Part shown: positions 1-8,233 of the stretch, one piece after another
Layout: the number at the start of each line of letters is the position of its first letter
Numbering within the stretch: position 1 is the stretch's first letter
Source: Bog-473 sp963745175
GTDB taxonomy: Bacteria > Actinomycetota > Acidimicrobiia > Acidimicrobiales > RAAP-2
DNA: 64,000 nucleotides
Assembly: GCA_963745175.1 (NCBI GenBank)
Contig: CAVUWK010000005.1
Span: forward strand, 248,001 to 312,000
Reading direction: 5' to 3'
The notes under the pieces: generated by a model
The model's database searches: none
The model's input: only the letters and a program-made list of their open reading frames with translations
What the model was told of the DNA's origin: nothing
Program-made: the position numbers and the translations under genes

Positions 1-75
1 GTTTTCTAGGGTTTAATTTGGCCAATTGATCCGCGATACCTTCTCAACAAGTCAGTCTTGGGCTATCCTGTGTAA

Positions 76-729
76 ATGGAGGAAGTTCGCGACGGCATCT
101 ACAGCATCGGAGCTGTCGTCAAGATCCTCGGCGTGCCCGCACAGACGCTCCGCAGCTGGGAGGATCGTTACCACCAGATCGTCCCCGAACGAACCGCCGG
201 CGGCCACCGTCTCTACACCCGTGATCAGGTCGACCAGCTCCGATTCATCTTGGAAGAACTCGATCGTGGCATGCAGCCGGCGGATGCCCATCGGTTGCTC
301 GAGGAGCGACAGCGCTATCCGCTCGAACCTCGCACGAGCGAAGACCAGCCGGTCACGATTCTCATCGCCGAGCGAGATCCGTTTGCCGCTGACTACTCGG
401 AGTACTTCTTGCGGACCGAGGGGTATGCCGTCCACGTGTCGCTCGACTTCGAAGCCGCCCGGACCAGACTCGAGGAAGATCCACCGAGCGTCGCCGTCAT
501 CGATCTGCTGATCTCCGGGGGAGCCGGACTCGACCTGTGCCGGTTGGCGCAGACTGGAGGAACCGCTCGGGTCCTTGCGGTATCGACGCTCAACTCACGA
601 GACCAGGCCCTACAGGCGGGTGCCGATGCGTTCTTGTTGAAGCCGCTCGACCCGCTTCAGTTCGTCTCTACCGTTCGGGATCTCCTCGGGACGAGTGCCT
701 ACCTCCGCCGATCGGTCCGGGTCCCGTGA
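76..729 (+). CDS. MerR-type HTH / response-regulator receiver fusion
   Basis: 217 aa. The N-terminus (about residues 8-75) is a MerR-like winged helix with the characteristic YSIGAVVKILGV and LRSWEDRY segments and a GGHRLYTRDQV wing. Residues 92-205 form a receiver domain: acidic residues near E99/D101, a putative phospho-acceptor D143 in VIDLL, S170 after a beta strand, and K189 in LLKPLDP. This implies a DNA-binding regulator whose activity is set by phosphorylation; no histidine kinase is nearby. The stop codon overlaps the GTG start of the KaiC-like gene (GTGA), so the two are probably translationally coupled. The DNA target is not evident. Family assignment is firm; the role is inference. 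Confidence 0.85.
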   Translation: MEEVRDGIYSIGAVVKILGVPAQTLRSWEDRYHQIVPERTAGGHRLYTRDQVDQLRFILEELDRGMQPADAHRLLEERQRYPLEPRTSEDQPVTILIAERDPFAADYSEYFLRTEGYAVHVSLDFEAARTRLEEDPPSVAVIDLLISGGAGLDLCRLAQTGGTARVLAVSTLNSRDQALQAGADAFLLKPLDPLQFVSTVRDLLGTSAYLRRSVRVP

Positions 730-2120
730 CTGACCGGCTCGCAAGTGGCTCTCCCCGCCTCGACACCGTGTTCGGAGGCGGCATTCTGTGCAACTCGATC
801 AACCTCATTATGGGTCGCCCCGGGACCGGCAAGACGATCCTCGCCCAGCAGTACCTCTTCCACAATGCCACCGCCGAACGACCGGGTCTCTATCTCTCGA
901 CGGTATCTGAACCGCTCGAGAAGATCCTTCGTTACGGACAATCGCTGACGTTCTTCGAGACTGGCGTCGTTGGATCGAGCGTCATCTATGAGGATCTCGG
1001 TCAAGTACTGACCGACGCCGGGCTGGAAGGTGTGCTCAAAGAGGTGGTCCGATTACTCCGCGAACGCCGTCCCGCCCTCCTGGTGATCGACAGCTTCAAG
1101 GCGTTGCGAGCTTTCGCTCCCGATGACGGCGAGTTTCGCCGGTTCCTCCATGAAGTCGCCGGTCACCTGTCGGCTTCCCAGATCACCTCTTTCTGGGTCG
1201 GAGAGTACGGAGCGGCCGAGGCAACCGAGGCACCGGAGTTCGCGGTCGCTGACGCGATCGTCTCGCTCGATATCGAGCGAGTTGGCGACAGAGAAAGCCG
1301 TGTTCTCCAGGTGTTGAAGCTGCGTGGGAGCGGGTTCATCTCTGGGAAGCACGCATACCGCGTCTCGTCTGACGGCATCGTCATCTTTCCGCGCCTCGCC
1401 GATCATGGTGAGGGCACTGCCTATGACTTTCGGTCGGAACGGATCTCCTCTGGAGTGTCGCTCCTCGACGACATGCTGTCTGATGGATACTGGCGCGGAG
1501 CCTCGACGCTCGTCGCAGGCCCATCTGGATCAGGAAAAACTCTGATCGCACTGCACTTCGTCCTCTCGGGTGCCGACGTTGGCGAACAAGGGATCTATGC
1601 AACGTTCCAGGAGAATCCGGTGCAGCTGGAACGCATTGTCCAGGGCTTTTCTTGGTCACTCGAGAATCCCAAGGTCGAACTCATGTTCCGACCGCCCGTC
1701 GATCTCCTTGTCGATGAATGGGTCTATGAAATCCTGGACGCGATCGAGCGAACCGGAGCAAGCCGGCTGGCCATCGACAGCCTCGGGGACCTGCGCATCG
1801 CCTGCGGTGACGAACTCCGATTCAGGGAGTACATGTACTCCTTGCTCCAGCGGTGCGCCAGGAACAACGTCAGCGTGATCATGACCCAGGAGGCCTCGGA
1901 GCTGTTCGGCTTGACGCGCCTCTCAGAGTTTGGGATCTCCCACGTCTCGGACAATGTGGTGCTGCTTCAGTTCCTCCGGGGAGAGTCCGAAGTGAAACGG
2001 GCCATCACGGTATTAAAGACCCGAGGCAGCGCACACGATCCACTCATTCGCCAGTTCGAGATCACCTCGGCAGGTTTCACGCTCGGCGACCGATTCCTGT
2101 CTGACCAGAGCCTGCTCTAG
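726..2120 (+). CDS. Two-domain KaiC-like RecA-superfamily ATPase
   Basis: 464 aa from a GTG that overlaps the preceding stop. An upstream in-frame extension exists, but it runs through the receiver gene and shows no family similarity. Two tandem KaiC/RadA-type domains are visible: Walker A GRPGTGKT at about 30-37 with a hydrophobic Walker B ending LLVIDSF, and a second GPSGSGKT at about 263-270 with LAIDSL. At the position of the catalytic glutamate pair of cyanobacterial KaiC (EE) domain 1 reads SE and domain 2 reads QE, so only one Glu is kept in each. There is no kaiA or kaiB nearby. Such proteins are generally taken as signalling ATPases; coupling to a receiver protein suggests an output partnership. 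Confidence 0.85.
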   Translation: MTDRLASGSPRLDTVFGGGILCNSINLIMGRPGTGKTILAQQYLFHNATAERPGLYLSTVSEPLEKILRYGQSLTFFETGVVGSSVIYEDLGQVLTDAGLEGVLKEVVRLLRERRPALLVIDSFKALRAFAPDDGEFRRFLHEVAGHLSASQITSFWVGEYGAAEATEAPEFAVADAIVSLDIERVGDRESRVLQVLKLRGSGFISGKHAYRVSSDGIVIFPRLADHGEGTAYDFRSERISSGVSLLDDMLSDGYWRGASTLVAGPSGSGKTLIALHFVLSGADVGEQGIYATFQENPVQLERIVQGFSWSLENPKVELMFRPPVDLLVDEWVYEILDAIERTGASRLAIDSLGDLRIACGDELRFREYMYSLLQRCARNNVSVIMTQEASELFGLTRLSEFGISHVSDNVVLLQFLRGESEVKRAITVLKTRGSAHDPLIRQFEITSAGFTLGDRFLSDQSLL

Positions 2121-2643
2121 AAAGACTGTCCATTGGCGTATCGAGGCCAAGGCGCCCTGCCCGCTTCAGTGGCCACGGGGCCCGAAGGGTTTGCACAATG
2201 CCGGACGGGACGATCCGTGTCGCCCTGATGGGACCCAAAGATTCAGCAGAGGGGGGGCACCACGTTGATGGTAAGGGCGGCGATCACACGCCCGGAACAA
2301 TTACAGGAAGTAACGAGTCCGCTCTCCAACCGATTCCCGCGAACCTGAGCTATTGGGTTCTAACAGGCAGCGAGCCGGCCAGGTCCTGCGCACCCACTCG
2401 TCTCTATGCAGTTGAGACCACCGACCATCTACCTGAATCATCGATCCCTCTCCTCCGAACAAGATCTTGTAAACGGTTGTCTACAAGTCAATACGCCTCC
2501 GCAAAGTGGCAAGGCATATTCCACGATCCCCGTTGGTCTAAACGGAGTTAGTTCGGAACGCTTATTTCTTGCGACATGCGGACCCCGGGTTTCGTACATG
2601 TCCATACGGGTATTGCCATCGCAACTTCAAATGGGAGGTTGTC
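2121..2643. other. Non-coding stretch before the stress-gene cluster
   Basis: About 520 bases of comparatively AT-rich DNA with no convincing gene. A possible 117-codon reading frame at 2198-2551 has an arbitrary composition, no recognisable domain and no ribosome binding site. The right end carries a good SigB/SigF-type promoter (listed separately). Confidence 0.5.
2589..2613 (+). promoter_or_regulatory. SigB/SigF-type stress promoter
   Basis: GTTT at 2589-2592, a 15-base spacer, and GGGTAT at 2608-2613, matching the general-stress sigma consensus known from Bacillus SigB and actinobacterial SigF/SigB factors. It ends 30 bases before the DUF6458 start codon, so a short leader would result. 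The match is seen directly; use by a stress sigma factor is inferred. Confidence 0.6.
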
Positions 2644-2898
2644 ATGGTTGGAGCTGGAGGACTTGTTGCGAGCATTATCGCCTTCGCGGTGGGCGCCATT
2701 TTGGATTACGCCGTCACCGTGAGTCCCGATCAACACGGATTCAACGTGAACAAGGTGGGCGTGATCTTGATGATCGTCGGCGTGGTGGGAGCAGCGCTGT
2801 CCCTGATCGCCATGGTTGTGGCGAACACTCGTCGTCATCGGACCATCGTTGACGATGGGCAGGGAAATACTGTTCGTCGAGTTGATTCCACCTACTAA
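2644..2898 (+). CDS. DUF6458 family small membrane protein
   Basis: 84 aa, started at the ATG preceded by GGGAGG. Two hydrophobic helices (about 4-24 and 36-58) flank a short polar turn, with a charged Arg-rich tail. The sequence VGAILDYAV...VGVILMIVG follows the DUF6458 pattern common in actinobacteria. Function unknown. It sits first in a run of small stress-type genes, directly behind a SigB-like promoter, which suggests stress-induced expression. Confidence 0.75.
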   Translation: MVGAGGLVASIIAFAVGAILDYAVTVSPDQHGFNVNKVGVILMIVGVVGAALSLIAMVVANTRRHRTIVDDGQGNTVRRVDSTY

Positions 2899-2908
2899 AA
2901 ACCCTCGT

Positions 2909-2963
2909 CAGGCAGTGCGATCAGGCGAAGCAGGCAGTGCGATCAGGCGAAGCAGGCAGTGCG
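2909..2963 (+). repeat. 22-bp direct tandem repeat
   Basis: The unit CAGGCAGTGCGATCAGGCGA plus AG occurs at 2909-2930 and 2931-2952, with a partial third copy to about 2963. It fills the gap between the DUF6458 and csbD-like genes. It may be a replication-slippage product; no known regulator site is recognised. Confidence 0.85.
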
Positions 2964-2988
2964 AGACCATCACGCGAAAGGGGATCTG

Positions 2989-3162
2989 ATGTCATCGGTC
3001 AACAAGGCCAAGAACAAAGCTCAAGAAGCAAAAGGTCATCTCAAGGAAGCGGCCGGCAAGGCCACGAACGACCGGACTCTCCAAGCCAAAGGCAAAGGAG
3101 ACAAGGCCGCTGGCAACTTGAAGCAAGCGGGAGAAAAAGTCAAAGACGCTTTCAAGAAATAG
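2989..3162 (+). CDS. CsbD family general stress protein
   Basis: 57 aa, started at the ATG 4 bases after GGGGA; an upstream in-frame ATG at 2959 lies in the tandem repeat and is less likely. The protein is very rich in Lys, Ala, Gly and Glu with the CsbD arrangement NKAQEAKGHLKEAAGK and AKGKGDKAAGNLKQAGEKVK, predicting a small helical hydrophilic protein. CsbD proteins belong to general stress regulons (SigB in Bacillus), though their molecular activity is unknown. Context among other stress genes agrees. Confidence 0.9.
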   Translation: MSSVNKAKNKAQEAKGHLKEAAGKATNDRTLQAKGKGDKAAGNLKQAGEKVKDAFKK

Positions 3163-3203
3163 GCGTCTCGGCTGTCGGTCTAATCAACTGGTTTTGGATA
3201 TCT

Positions 3204-3220
3204 GTGCCCAACCTGGGCAC
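3204..3220 (+). promoter_or_regulatory. Perfect 7-bp hairpin upstream of small membrane peptide
   Basis: GTGCCCA, a three-base loop ACC, then TGGGCAC. It lies between the csbD-like gene and the ribosome binding site of the next gene (AAAAAGGGGA). It lacks a T-run, so it is a weak terminator candidate and may instead be a processing or attenuation element. Confidence 0.4.
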
Positions 3221-3239
3221 CTGAAAAAGGGGAACGAGA

Positions 3240-3401
3240 ATGCTCATAATCGTGTTGGCTCTTTTGGTACTCATTCTTTTCGGCGCAGGATTTGCCGTTC
3301 ACCTGTTGTGGATTGCGGCCGTCGTCCTCGCCGTGGTGTGGGTCGTCAGCTTCGCTGTTGGTCGCGGTGAAGGCGCCGGCCGCAGGTCGCTCCGCCGCTA
3401 G
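3240..3401 (+). CDS. Small hydrophobic membrane peptide
   Basis: 53 aa beginning MLIIVLALLVLILFGAG and ending with an Arg-rich tail; a strong AAGGGGA ribosome binding site precedes the ATG. Two short hydrophobic segments are separated by a His. Similar 50-residue hydrophobic proteins are common beside csbD genes in actinobacteria. Function unknown; probably membrane-inserted and stress-associated. Confidence 0.7.
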   Translation: MLIIVLALLVLILFGAGFAVHLLWIAAVVLAVVWVVSFAVGRGEGAGRRSLRR

Positions 3402-3410
3402 GCGCTGGAG

Positions 3411-3932
3411 ATGGCGATCTCGGCCCGTTCGGAGGTCGGCTCGAATCAGCCGTCGCTCGAATCTCGATCTGAAACGCGGGCGCAGCGGGACAGCCGCAAC
3501 CTGAATGACCTACTGCAAGAGCTGCGGGTGGCCGGACTTGGTGTGCAGGTCCTTTTCGGCTTCCTTCTCTCGCTTCCATTCACGGTGCGTTTCACCCAGC
3601 TCGATGGAGGCCAGCTGGACCTCTACAGGGCGACGCTCCTCTGCACAGCGCTTTCAACGGCGTTTCTGATCAGTCCGGTCGCGTACCACCGCTGGGTGTT
3701 TCGCAGACATGAGAAGGGTCGACTGCTCAAGATGGCCAACGTGGTTGCTCTGGTCGGGCTGAGCTGTGTCGCTGTCGCTGTCTCGCTGGCGGTATGGCTC
3801 ATCCTGAGCTTTGTCGGGACGAGCTGGATTTTTTCAGTATTAGCCGCAACAACGTGTGCCACATTCGCATTGCTTTGGTTCGCGGTTCCGATTTTCGAAC
3901 GATTCGAATCAGACCCGAGGAGGTACGAGTAA
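3411..3932 (+). CDS. DUF6328 family four-helix membrane protein
   Basis: 173 aa. A cytoplasmic N-terminus with LNDLLQELRVAGLGVQVLFG leads into four predicted membrane segments (about 42-62, 75-92, 108-130 and 138-158). The LLQELRV...LLSLPFT...SPVAYHRWVFR pattern fits DUF6328. It starts 9 bases after the preceding stop, so it is probably co-transcribed. Function unknown. Confidence 0.75.
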   Translation: MAISARSEVGSNQPSLESRSETRAQRDSRNLNDLLQELRVAGLGVQVLFGFLLSLPFTVRFTQLDGGQLDLYRATLLCTALSTAFLISPVAYHRWVFRRHEKGRLLKMANVVALVGLSCVAVAVSLAVWLILSFVGTSWIFSVLAATTCATFALLWFAVPIFERFESDPRRYE

Positions 3933-4020
3933 TGGGCGGTACGACCATCGTGGTGCCCGTCGGGAACTCCAATCCGCGTTTCCAATCTCCCACCACAGGA
4001 GTGCCCTCCCCCCTCGGACG

Positions 4021-4842
4021 ATGACCTCCTCCGTCGCATCTGAGGCACCAGCTCGGCTCATGGGTCTGCACGACGGGCGCGGTTGGGTTTGCACCGTCGG
4101 AAGAATCGGGATTGCGTCCAGGGGTGTCATCTATTTGCTCCTGGCCTACCTCGCCTTCGATATTGCCCGGCACGGAAGTGCACCAGCCCAGACGAGCAGC
4201 ACCGGCGCCCTTCAGGAGCTGGAGGCCCGCACGGGCGGGAGGTTCCTTCTCGTAATTCTGGCGATCGGACTCGGCTGCTATGCCGGATGGCGGCTCTTCG
4301 ACGCCGTCACCGGTCGGAATGGCGTCATCAGGCGCATCTCGTCACTCGGTGTCGCCGTGATCTACGGGGCCCTCTGTGTACGGGCCGTGGAGCTCGTCGC
4401 TGATCATTCGGCGGGCGGCGGCGTGTCGAGCAATCCCGAGCCCTGGGTGGCGAAGATCATGGACTGGTCTGGTGGGACCTTCGCGATCGAGGTGGCCGGC
4501 GCGGTCCTGGTGGGAGCGGGCATCACATTGGGAGCGTGGGGCCTGCTCCACCGGTATGACAAGAGTTTGGCTTTGGAACGCATCTCCCGTCCGTGGCGAT
4601 CGGCGGTCAAAGTTCTTGGTGGATTGGGAGATCTGGCCCGAGGATCCATACTCGCCTTGTTCGGTGTCTATCTCATCGAAGCAGCGGTGACATCCAATCC
4701 GAGCCAAGCAAAGAGCGTTGACCAGGCGTTACGGGCTCTGGTCCACCACCCGTTCGGGGCATTGGCCATTGGAGCCATCGCCCTTGGTCTCATGTCATTC
4801 GGCATCTACTCGTTCTTCGACGCGCGCCTTCGGCAGCTCTAG
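4021..4842 (+). CDS. DUF1206 domain membrane protein
   Basis: 273 aa, about six membrane helices arranged as three repeats, each starting with a conserved Arg-Gly in the helix (ASRGVIYLLLAYLAF, ARGSILALFGVYLIE). This is the DUF1206 architecture. The start was placed at the ATG giving MTSSVAS, since upstream in-frame sequence overlaps the previous gene in a low-complexity stretch. Function unknown. It is followed after 11 bases by the AI-2E family permease, suggesting a shared transcript. Confidence 0.8.
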   Translation: MTSSVASEAPARLMGLHDGRGWVCTVGRIGIASRGVIYLLLAYLAFDIARHGSAPAQTSSTGALQELEARTGGRFLLVILAIGLGCYAGWRLFDAVTGRNGVIRRISSLGVAVIYGALCVRAVELVADHSAGGGVSSNPEPWVAKIMDWSGGTFAIEVAGAVLVGAGITLGAWGLLHRYDKSLALERISRPWRSAVKVLGGLGDLARGSILALFGVYLIEAAVTSNPSQAKSVDQALRALVHHPFGALAIGAIALGLMSFGIYSFFDARLRQL

Positions 4843-4853
4843 ATGGTGCCCTC

Positions 4854-6050
4854 ATGAGCTCGCTCCACCCGTCGGGCCTGCCGGGCAGCGAGATCGCTGG
4901 CACTCGCCCAGATTCGCATACCGCGTTGAGCGATTCCGGCGTCCAGGAATCCGACGTCCTCATTCTCCCCGCGGCTGTCGAGCGAGAGATGAGCGAGACG
5001 GACGAGTCCCTGGGCACTCTGGGCCGGCCACTGGACCGACGAAACCCGTTCTTCGTCGGGTTGACCGGGGCACTGGGTGCTGGCCTGGCATACCTGCTCT
5101 TCCGTGGCCTGGCTGACGTCTCCAGCGCATTGGCGATCGTGGGTTTGGCGCTGTTTATCGCCATTGGATTGAACCCGATCATCGAGTTCCTTGAATCCAA
5201 GTCGCTACCTCGTGGAGCCGCGGTCGCCATCGTGACGTTGGGGTTCTTGGTCGTCGTGGTCGGCTTCATCGTCGTGGCCGTTCCCCCGATCGCGCATGAG
5301 GTCAATGTGTTGATCACCAATTATCCTCGCTATAAGGCGGACCTCATCGCCGGGCATGGGTGGGCCGGACGATTGACTCACAAACTCCACCTGATGGGTT
5401 ATCTGGACGGGAAGAGCAAGCTGAGGGTTCCGGTGGAAGGCGGCATTCTCGGCGCCGGAAGGATATTGCTGTCCGTTGGCGTGGCCACAGTGAGTGTCGT
5501 GGCCTTGACCATCTACTTCCTCATTGCCCTTCCCGGAGTCAAGAAGCTGTGGTTGTCGCTCATCGCGCGCAGCAGACGCGAGCGGGTGAGTTTGCTGACC
5601 GACGAGGTGTTCGACCGGGTGGGAGGCTTCATGCTTGGCAACCTCTTGACATCGCTGGTATCGGCCATTGGAACATATATCTGGCTCGTCGCACTCGGAG
5701 TTCCCTACGCACTTCTCCTGGCCCTCGTGGTGGGGGTGTTCGACCTCATTCCCATGGTCGGCTCCACGATTGCCGGCATCGCTGTGACGCTGGTGGCGTT
5801 GACCAAAGGTCTCACCGTCGGGATAGCCACAGCATGCTTCTACATCGCCTACCGGTTCCTCGAGGACTATCTCTTAAATCCGCGGGTCATGAAACACACC
5901 GTGAGGGTGACTCCCGGGTTGACCATCGTCGCCACGCTGATCGGCGCTTCACTCCTTGGGATCATCGGTGCGCTGATAGCTGTTCCCATTGCGGCAACGA
6001 TTCAGCTGCTCCTACAGGAGGTCGTCGTTCCCCGACAGAGCCAGAAGTAA
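4854..6050 (+). CDS. AI-2E family (PerM/UPF0118) transporter
   Basis: 398 aa. About 65 polar residues precede seven to eight predicted membrane helices; the PDLxP-like segment ALVVGVFDLIPMVGS and the C-terminal GASLLGIIGALIAVPIAAT are signatures of the family. Members export small molecules or act in Na+/H+ antiport; the substrate cannot be read from sequence. It closes the rightward stress cluster and faces the phosphatase gene, with a 98-base gap containing no gene. Confidence 0.85.
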   Translation: MSSLHPSGLPGSEIAGTRPDSHTALSDSGVQESDVLILPAAVEREMSETDESLGTLGRPLDRRNPFFVGLTGALGAGLAYLLFRGLADVSSALAIVGLALFIAIGLNPIIEFLESKSLPRGAAVAIVTLGFLVVVVGFIVVAVPPIAHEVNVLITNYPRYKADLIAGHGWAGRLTHKLHLMGYLDGKSKLRVPVEGGILGAGRILLSVGVATVSVVALTIYFLIALPGVKKLWLSLIARSRRERVSLLTDEVFDRVGGFMLGNLLTSLVSAIGTYIWLVALGVPYALLLALVVGVFDLIPMVGSTIAGIAVTLVALTKGLTVGIATACFYIAYRFLEDYLLNPRVMKHTVRVTPGLTIVATLIGASLLGIIGALIAVPIAATIQLLLQEVVVPRQSQK

Positions 6051-6148
6051 AGAGGGAAAGCATTGCTTTGTTTGAGGGTCGAGTCTCAACCTCGATGACA
6101 TCAACGAGTCCGTGCTCGTTCGCGGTGGCCCAGCAGATCCGATACTTC

Positions 6149-7861
6149 TCAGAGCGAACTGGCGTCCGTCGGGTGGTTGGCGAACGTCGGCACCTGCATC
6201 CCGACGGCCATTGTGAACCAGGTAGTTTTGCCCCGCCCGCCTGGCCGATTTTCGACGCCCCAACTCTGAGATAGCAGCTCCACAATTCTTAGCCCACGAC
6301 CGCCCTGAGCTTCGGTCGATCCAACGCAGAGCCGTGGGCTTCCATGCCCGAAGTCTCGAACCTCGACCCGTATCACGCCGTTACTCACTCTTTCCAGAAT
6401 CACATCGAACGGTGCCCTGGCATGCAGCACTGCATTCGTTGCCAGCTCCGATACCATCAGCTGAACAGCTGGCAAAGAATGCAGACCGAGATGCTCGACG
6501 CACTCCCTGATGAAGCGGCGAGCTGCTTTTACCGAAGCTGGATCACAAGGGAAGACATCGGATCGTACGATGGGCCAATCGTCCGGGTTCTCGGGCGTCG
6601 GCGAGAGGGTCCTCGCTTGGGGCGTGACGCGGAGTGCAAGCAATGCCACATCGTCGGCGGGCACATAGCTTCCGATCATCGAGTCCATGATTCGCCCACA
6701 GAGGCGCTCTGGCGTTGCGTCATAAACAGCGGTTCTGAGTCGTTCGATCCCATCGGTAATGGCTTCGCCTCGCCGCTCTACCAGACCGTCGGTATAGAAG
6801 ACGAGTATGGATCCGTCGGTGAGACGCCATCGACTGGACTGCGGCTCCAGTTCTGTGATCACACCCAGCGGCGGCGTCGGCTGGGGTTCCACAATCTGTG
6901 GTTCATGGCCCGGGTGAACCATCACCGGAGGCGGATGGCCGGCTGAACACATGCGAATCTCGTCAAATGGGGGTACGAGCACCCCACAAATCACGGTCGC
7001 CATCGCACCCGGCTCGAAATACAGCAGCTTTCGGTTGGCGCCTCGCAGAACATCTTCGGGTGACATGCCCAAGAGCGCGTACGCCCGCATCGCGCTCCGA
7101 AGCCTGCCCATGATGATCGCCGGATTGAGCCCGTGGCCGGTGACGTCGCCGGTCATCACCCAAACCTCGCCGGAGGGGAGCTCGAAAGCGTCATACCAAT
7201 CACCGCCGACATCGCCCCGTTCAGCCGGGGCATACCGGCTCGCGAACTCGATGTGGGAATGTCGCGGCAAGGCTGAAGGCAACAGACTTCGCTGCAGAAC
7301 CGCTGCGGCGCGACGCGCTGACGAGAGGACCCCGGACTCAACCGCCTCGGCCACCTTGTCAGCAACGGCTTCGAGGACCATCACATCGTTCTCGTCAAAC
7401 GCATCGTCGCCGAACGACCCAACGTGGAGGACACCGATCAGGGTCGGGCCGATGAGGAGCGGCACACCCAACATCGAGCGGATGCCTTTCTCCCACAAGA
7501 TGGGGTTCGCGACAGTCGAAGCGTCAACACGGTCGAGAATCACGGGTCGGCGGTCCGACGCGACGCGCCCCGCGAAGCCAACCCCGACCGGGATGCGCAC
7601 ACCCTGTCGAACCTCCTCCTCCAGTCCACGGGCGGCCCTCGCGATGAGTTGGTCAGATGTCGCGTCGTAAAGGAGAACAGCCGCCGTGTCGCAAAGCAGG
7701 AGATCCAGAACCTGGTCGAGCAGAAGGGGCAGGAGTTCGTCGAGGTCGTGGGAAGCCCGGGAGACCGAATCGATATCCCTCAGATTCCTTTCCAGACGGA
7801 GGCGCTGCTCCGTCAGAGCGGCCTCGTGCGCAAACTGGGAACGCTCGATGCTCAGGGCCAT
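6149..7861 (-). CDS. GAF-SpoIIE phosphatase-HATPase regulator (RsbU/RsbW-like fusion)
   Basis: 570 aa from the ATG preceded by GAGGAGGACACG; a longer reading (to 7972) would begin inside the -10 element of a SigB-type promoter and is rejected. Order: coiled linker, GAF sensor (about 35-180), PP2C-type SpoIIE phosphatase (about 205-415, with GDVGGDWYDAF, GDVTGHG, YTDGLVE and DDVALL metal-binding motifs), then an anti-sigma HATPase (about 430-565, ELATNAVLHA and GGRGLRIV). Such fusions control partner-switching of stress sigma factors. That fits the stress genes opposite, although no anti-sigma antagonist or sigma-B gene is in view. Confidence 0.9.
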   Translation of the reverse strand: MALSIERSQFAHEAALTEQRLRLERNLRDIDSVSRASHDLDELLPLLLDQVLDLLLCDTAAVLLYDATSDQLIARAARGLEEEVRQGVRIPVGVGFAGRVASDRRPVILDRVDASTVANPILWEKGIRSMLGVPLLIGPTLIGVLHVGSFGDDAFDENDVMVLEAVADKVAEAVESGVLSSARRAAAVLQRSLLPSALPRHSHIEFASRYAPAERGDVGGDWYDAFELPSGEVWVMTGDVTGHGLNPAIIMGRLRSAMRAYALLGMSPEDVLRGANRKLLYFEPGAMATVICGVLVPPFDEIRMCSAGHPPPVMVHPGHEPQIVEPQPTPPLGVITELEPQSSRWRLTDGSILVFYTDGLVERRGEAITDGIERLRTAVYDATPERLCGRIMDSMIGSYVPADDVALLALRVTPQARTLSPTPENPDDWPIVRSDVFPCDPASVKAARRFIRECVEHLGLHSLPAVQLMVSELATNAVLHARAPFDVILERVSNGVIRVEVRDFGHGSPRLCVGSTEAQGGRGLRIVELLSQSWGVENRPGGRGKTTWFTMAVGMQVPTFANHPTDASSL

Positions 7862-8233
7862 CGTGTCCTCCTCACGATGAGACAGCAGCGCGTCGTACGG
7901 CACACGGCCAGCAGACACACTCGCAACATCCCGCGCCGCTTCTGGCTTCGATGATCCATCATGGAAACCCATACCCGCAGTTCAGCGATCGAAAAGGCTT
8001 CGATGGCTACGATGCCCTCTGGGAAGGGACGAGCCGGGGTGGAAGTACCCCGTCGAGCGATCGTTCGATCCGCTGGTCTTCGTAGCTGGTATTCGGTCTC
8101 GTTATCCCACTTCAGCTTGTTCTCAGCCGGGTCCTCTCACCACGCCCATGGCGACGGGAAAGCTAGGTGTCGACCCGAGTAGTCGCACGCTTTGTCCAAA
8201 AGGAACAGCCTCCCCTTTTAGGAGTTGTCCCCC
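7862..8233. other. Intergenic region between phosphatase and peptidase genes
   Basis: 372 bases with no supported gene. It contains the phosphatase promoter near 7971-7995 and, close to 8200-8250, GGAACA and TGTTCC segments that could pair as a weak hairpin downstream of the peptidase gene. Confidence 0.4.
7971..7995 (-). promoter_or_regulatory. SigB/SigF-type promoter of the phosphatase gene
   Basis: Reading leftward: TTTT (7995-7992), a 15-base spacer, GGGTAT (7976-7971). Spacing is identical to the promoter at 2589-2613; the -35 differs by one base from GTTT. A start site about 7 bases downstream would lie between it and the ATG at 7861, supporting that start. Inferred autoregulation of a stress circuit. 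Confidence 0.5.

Noticed and set aside
2198..2551. A possible 117-aa gene
   Set aside because: No ribosome binding site, atypical composition and no recognisable motif.
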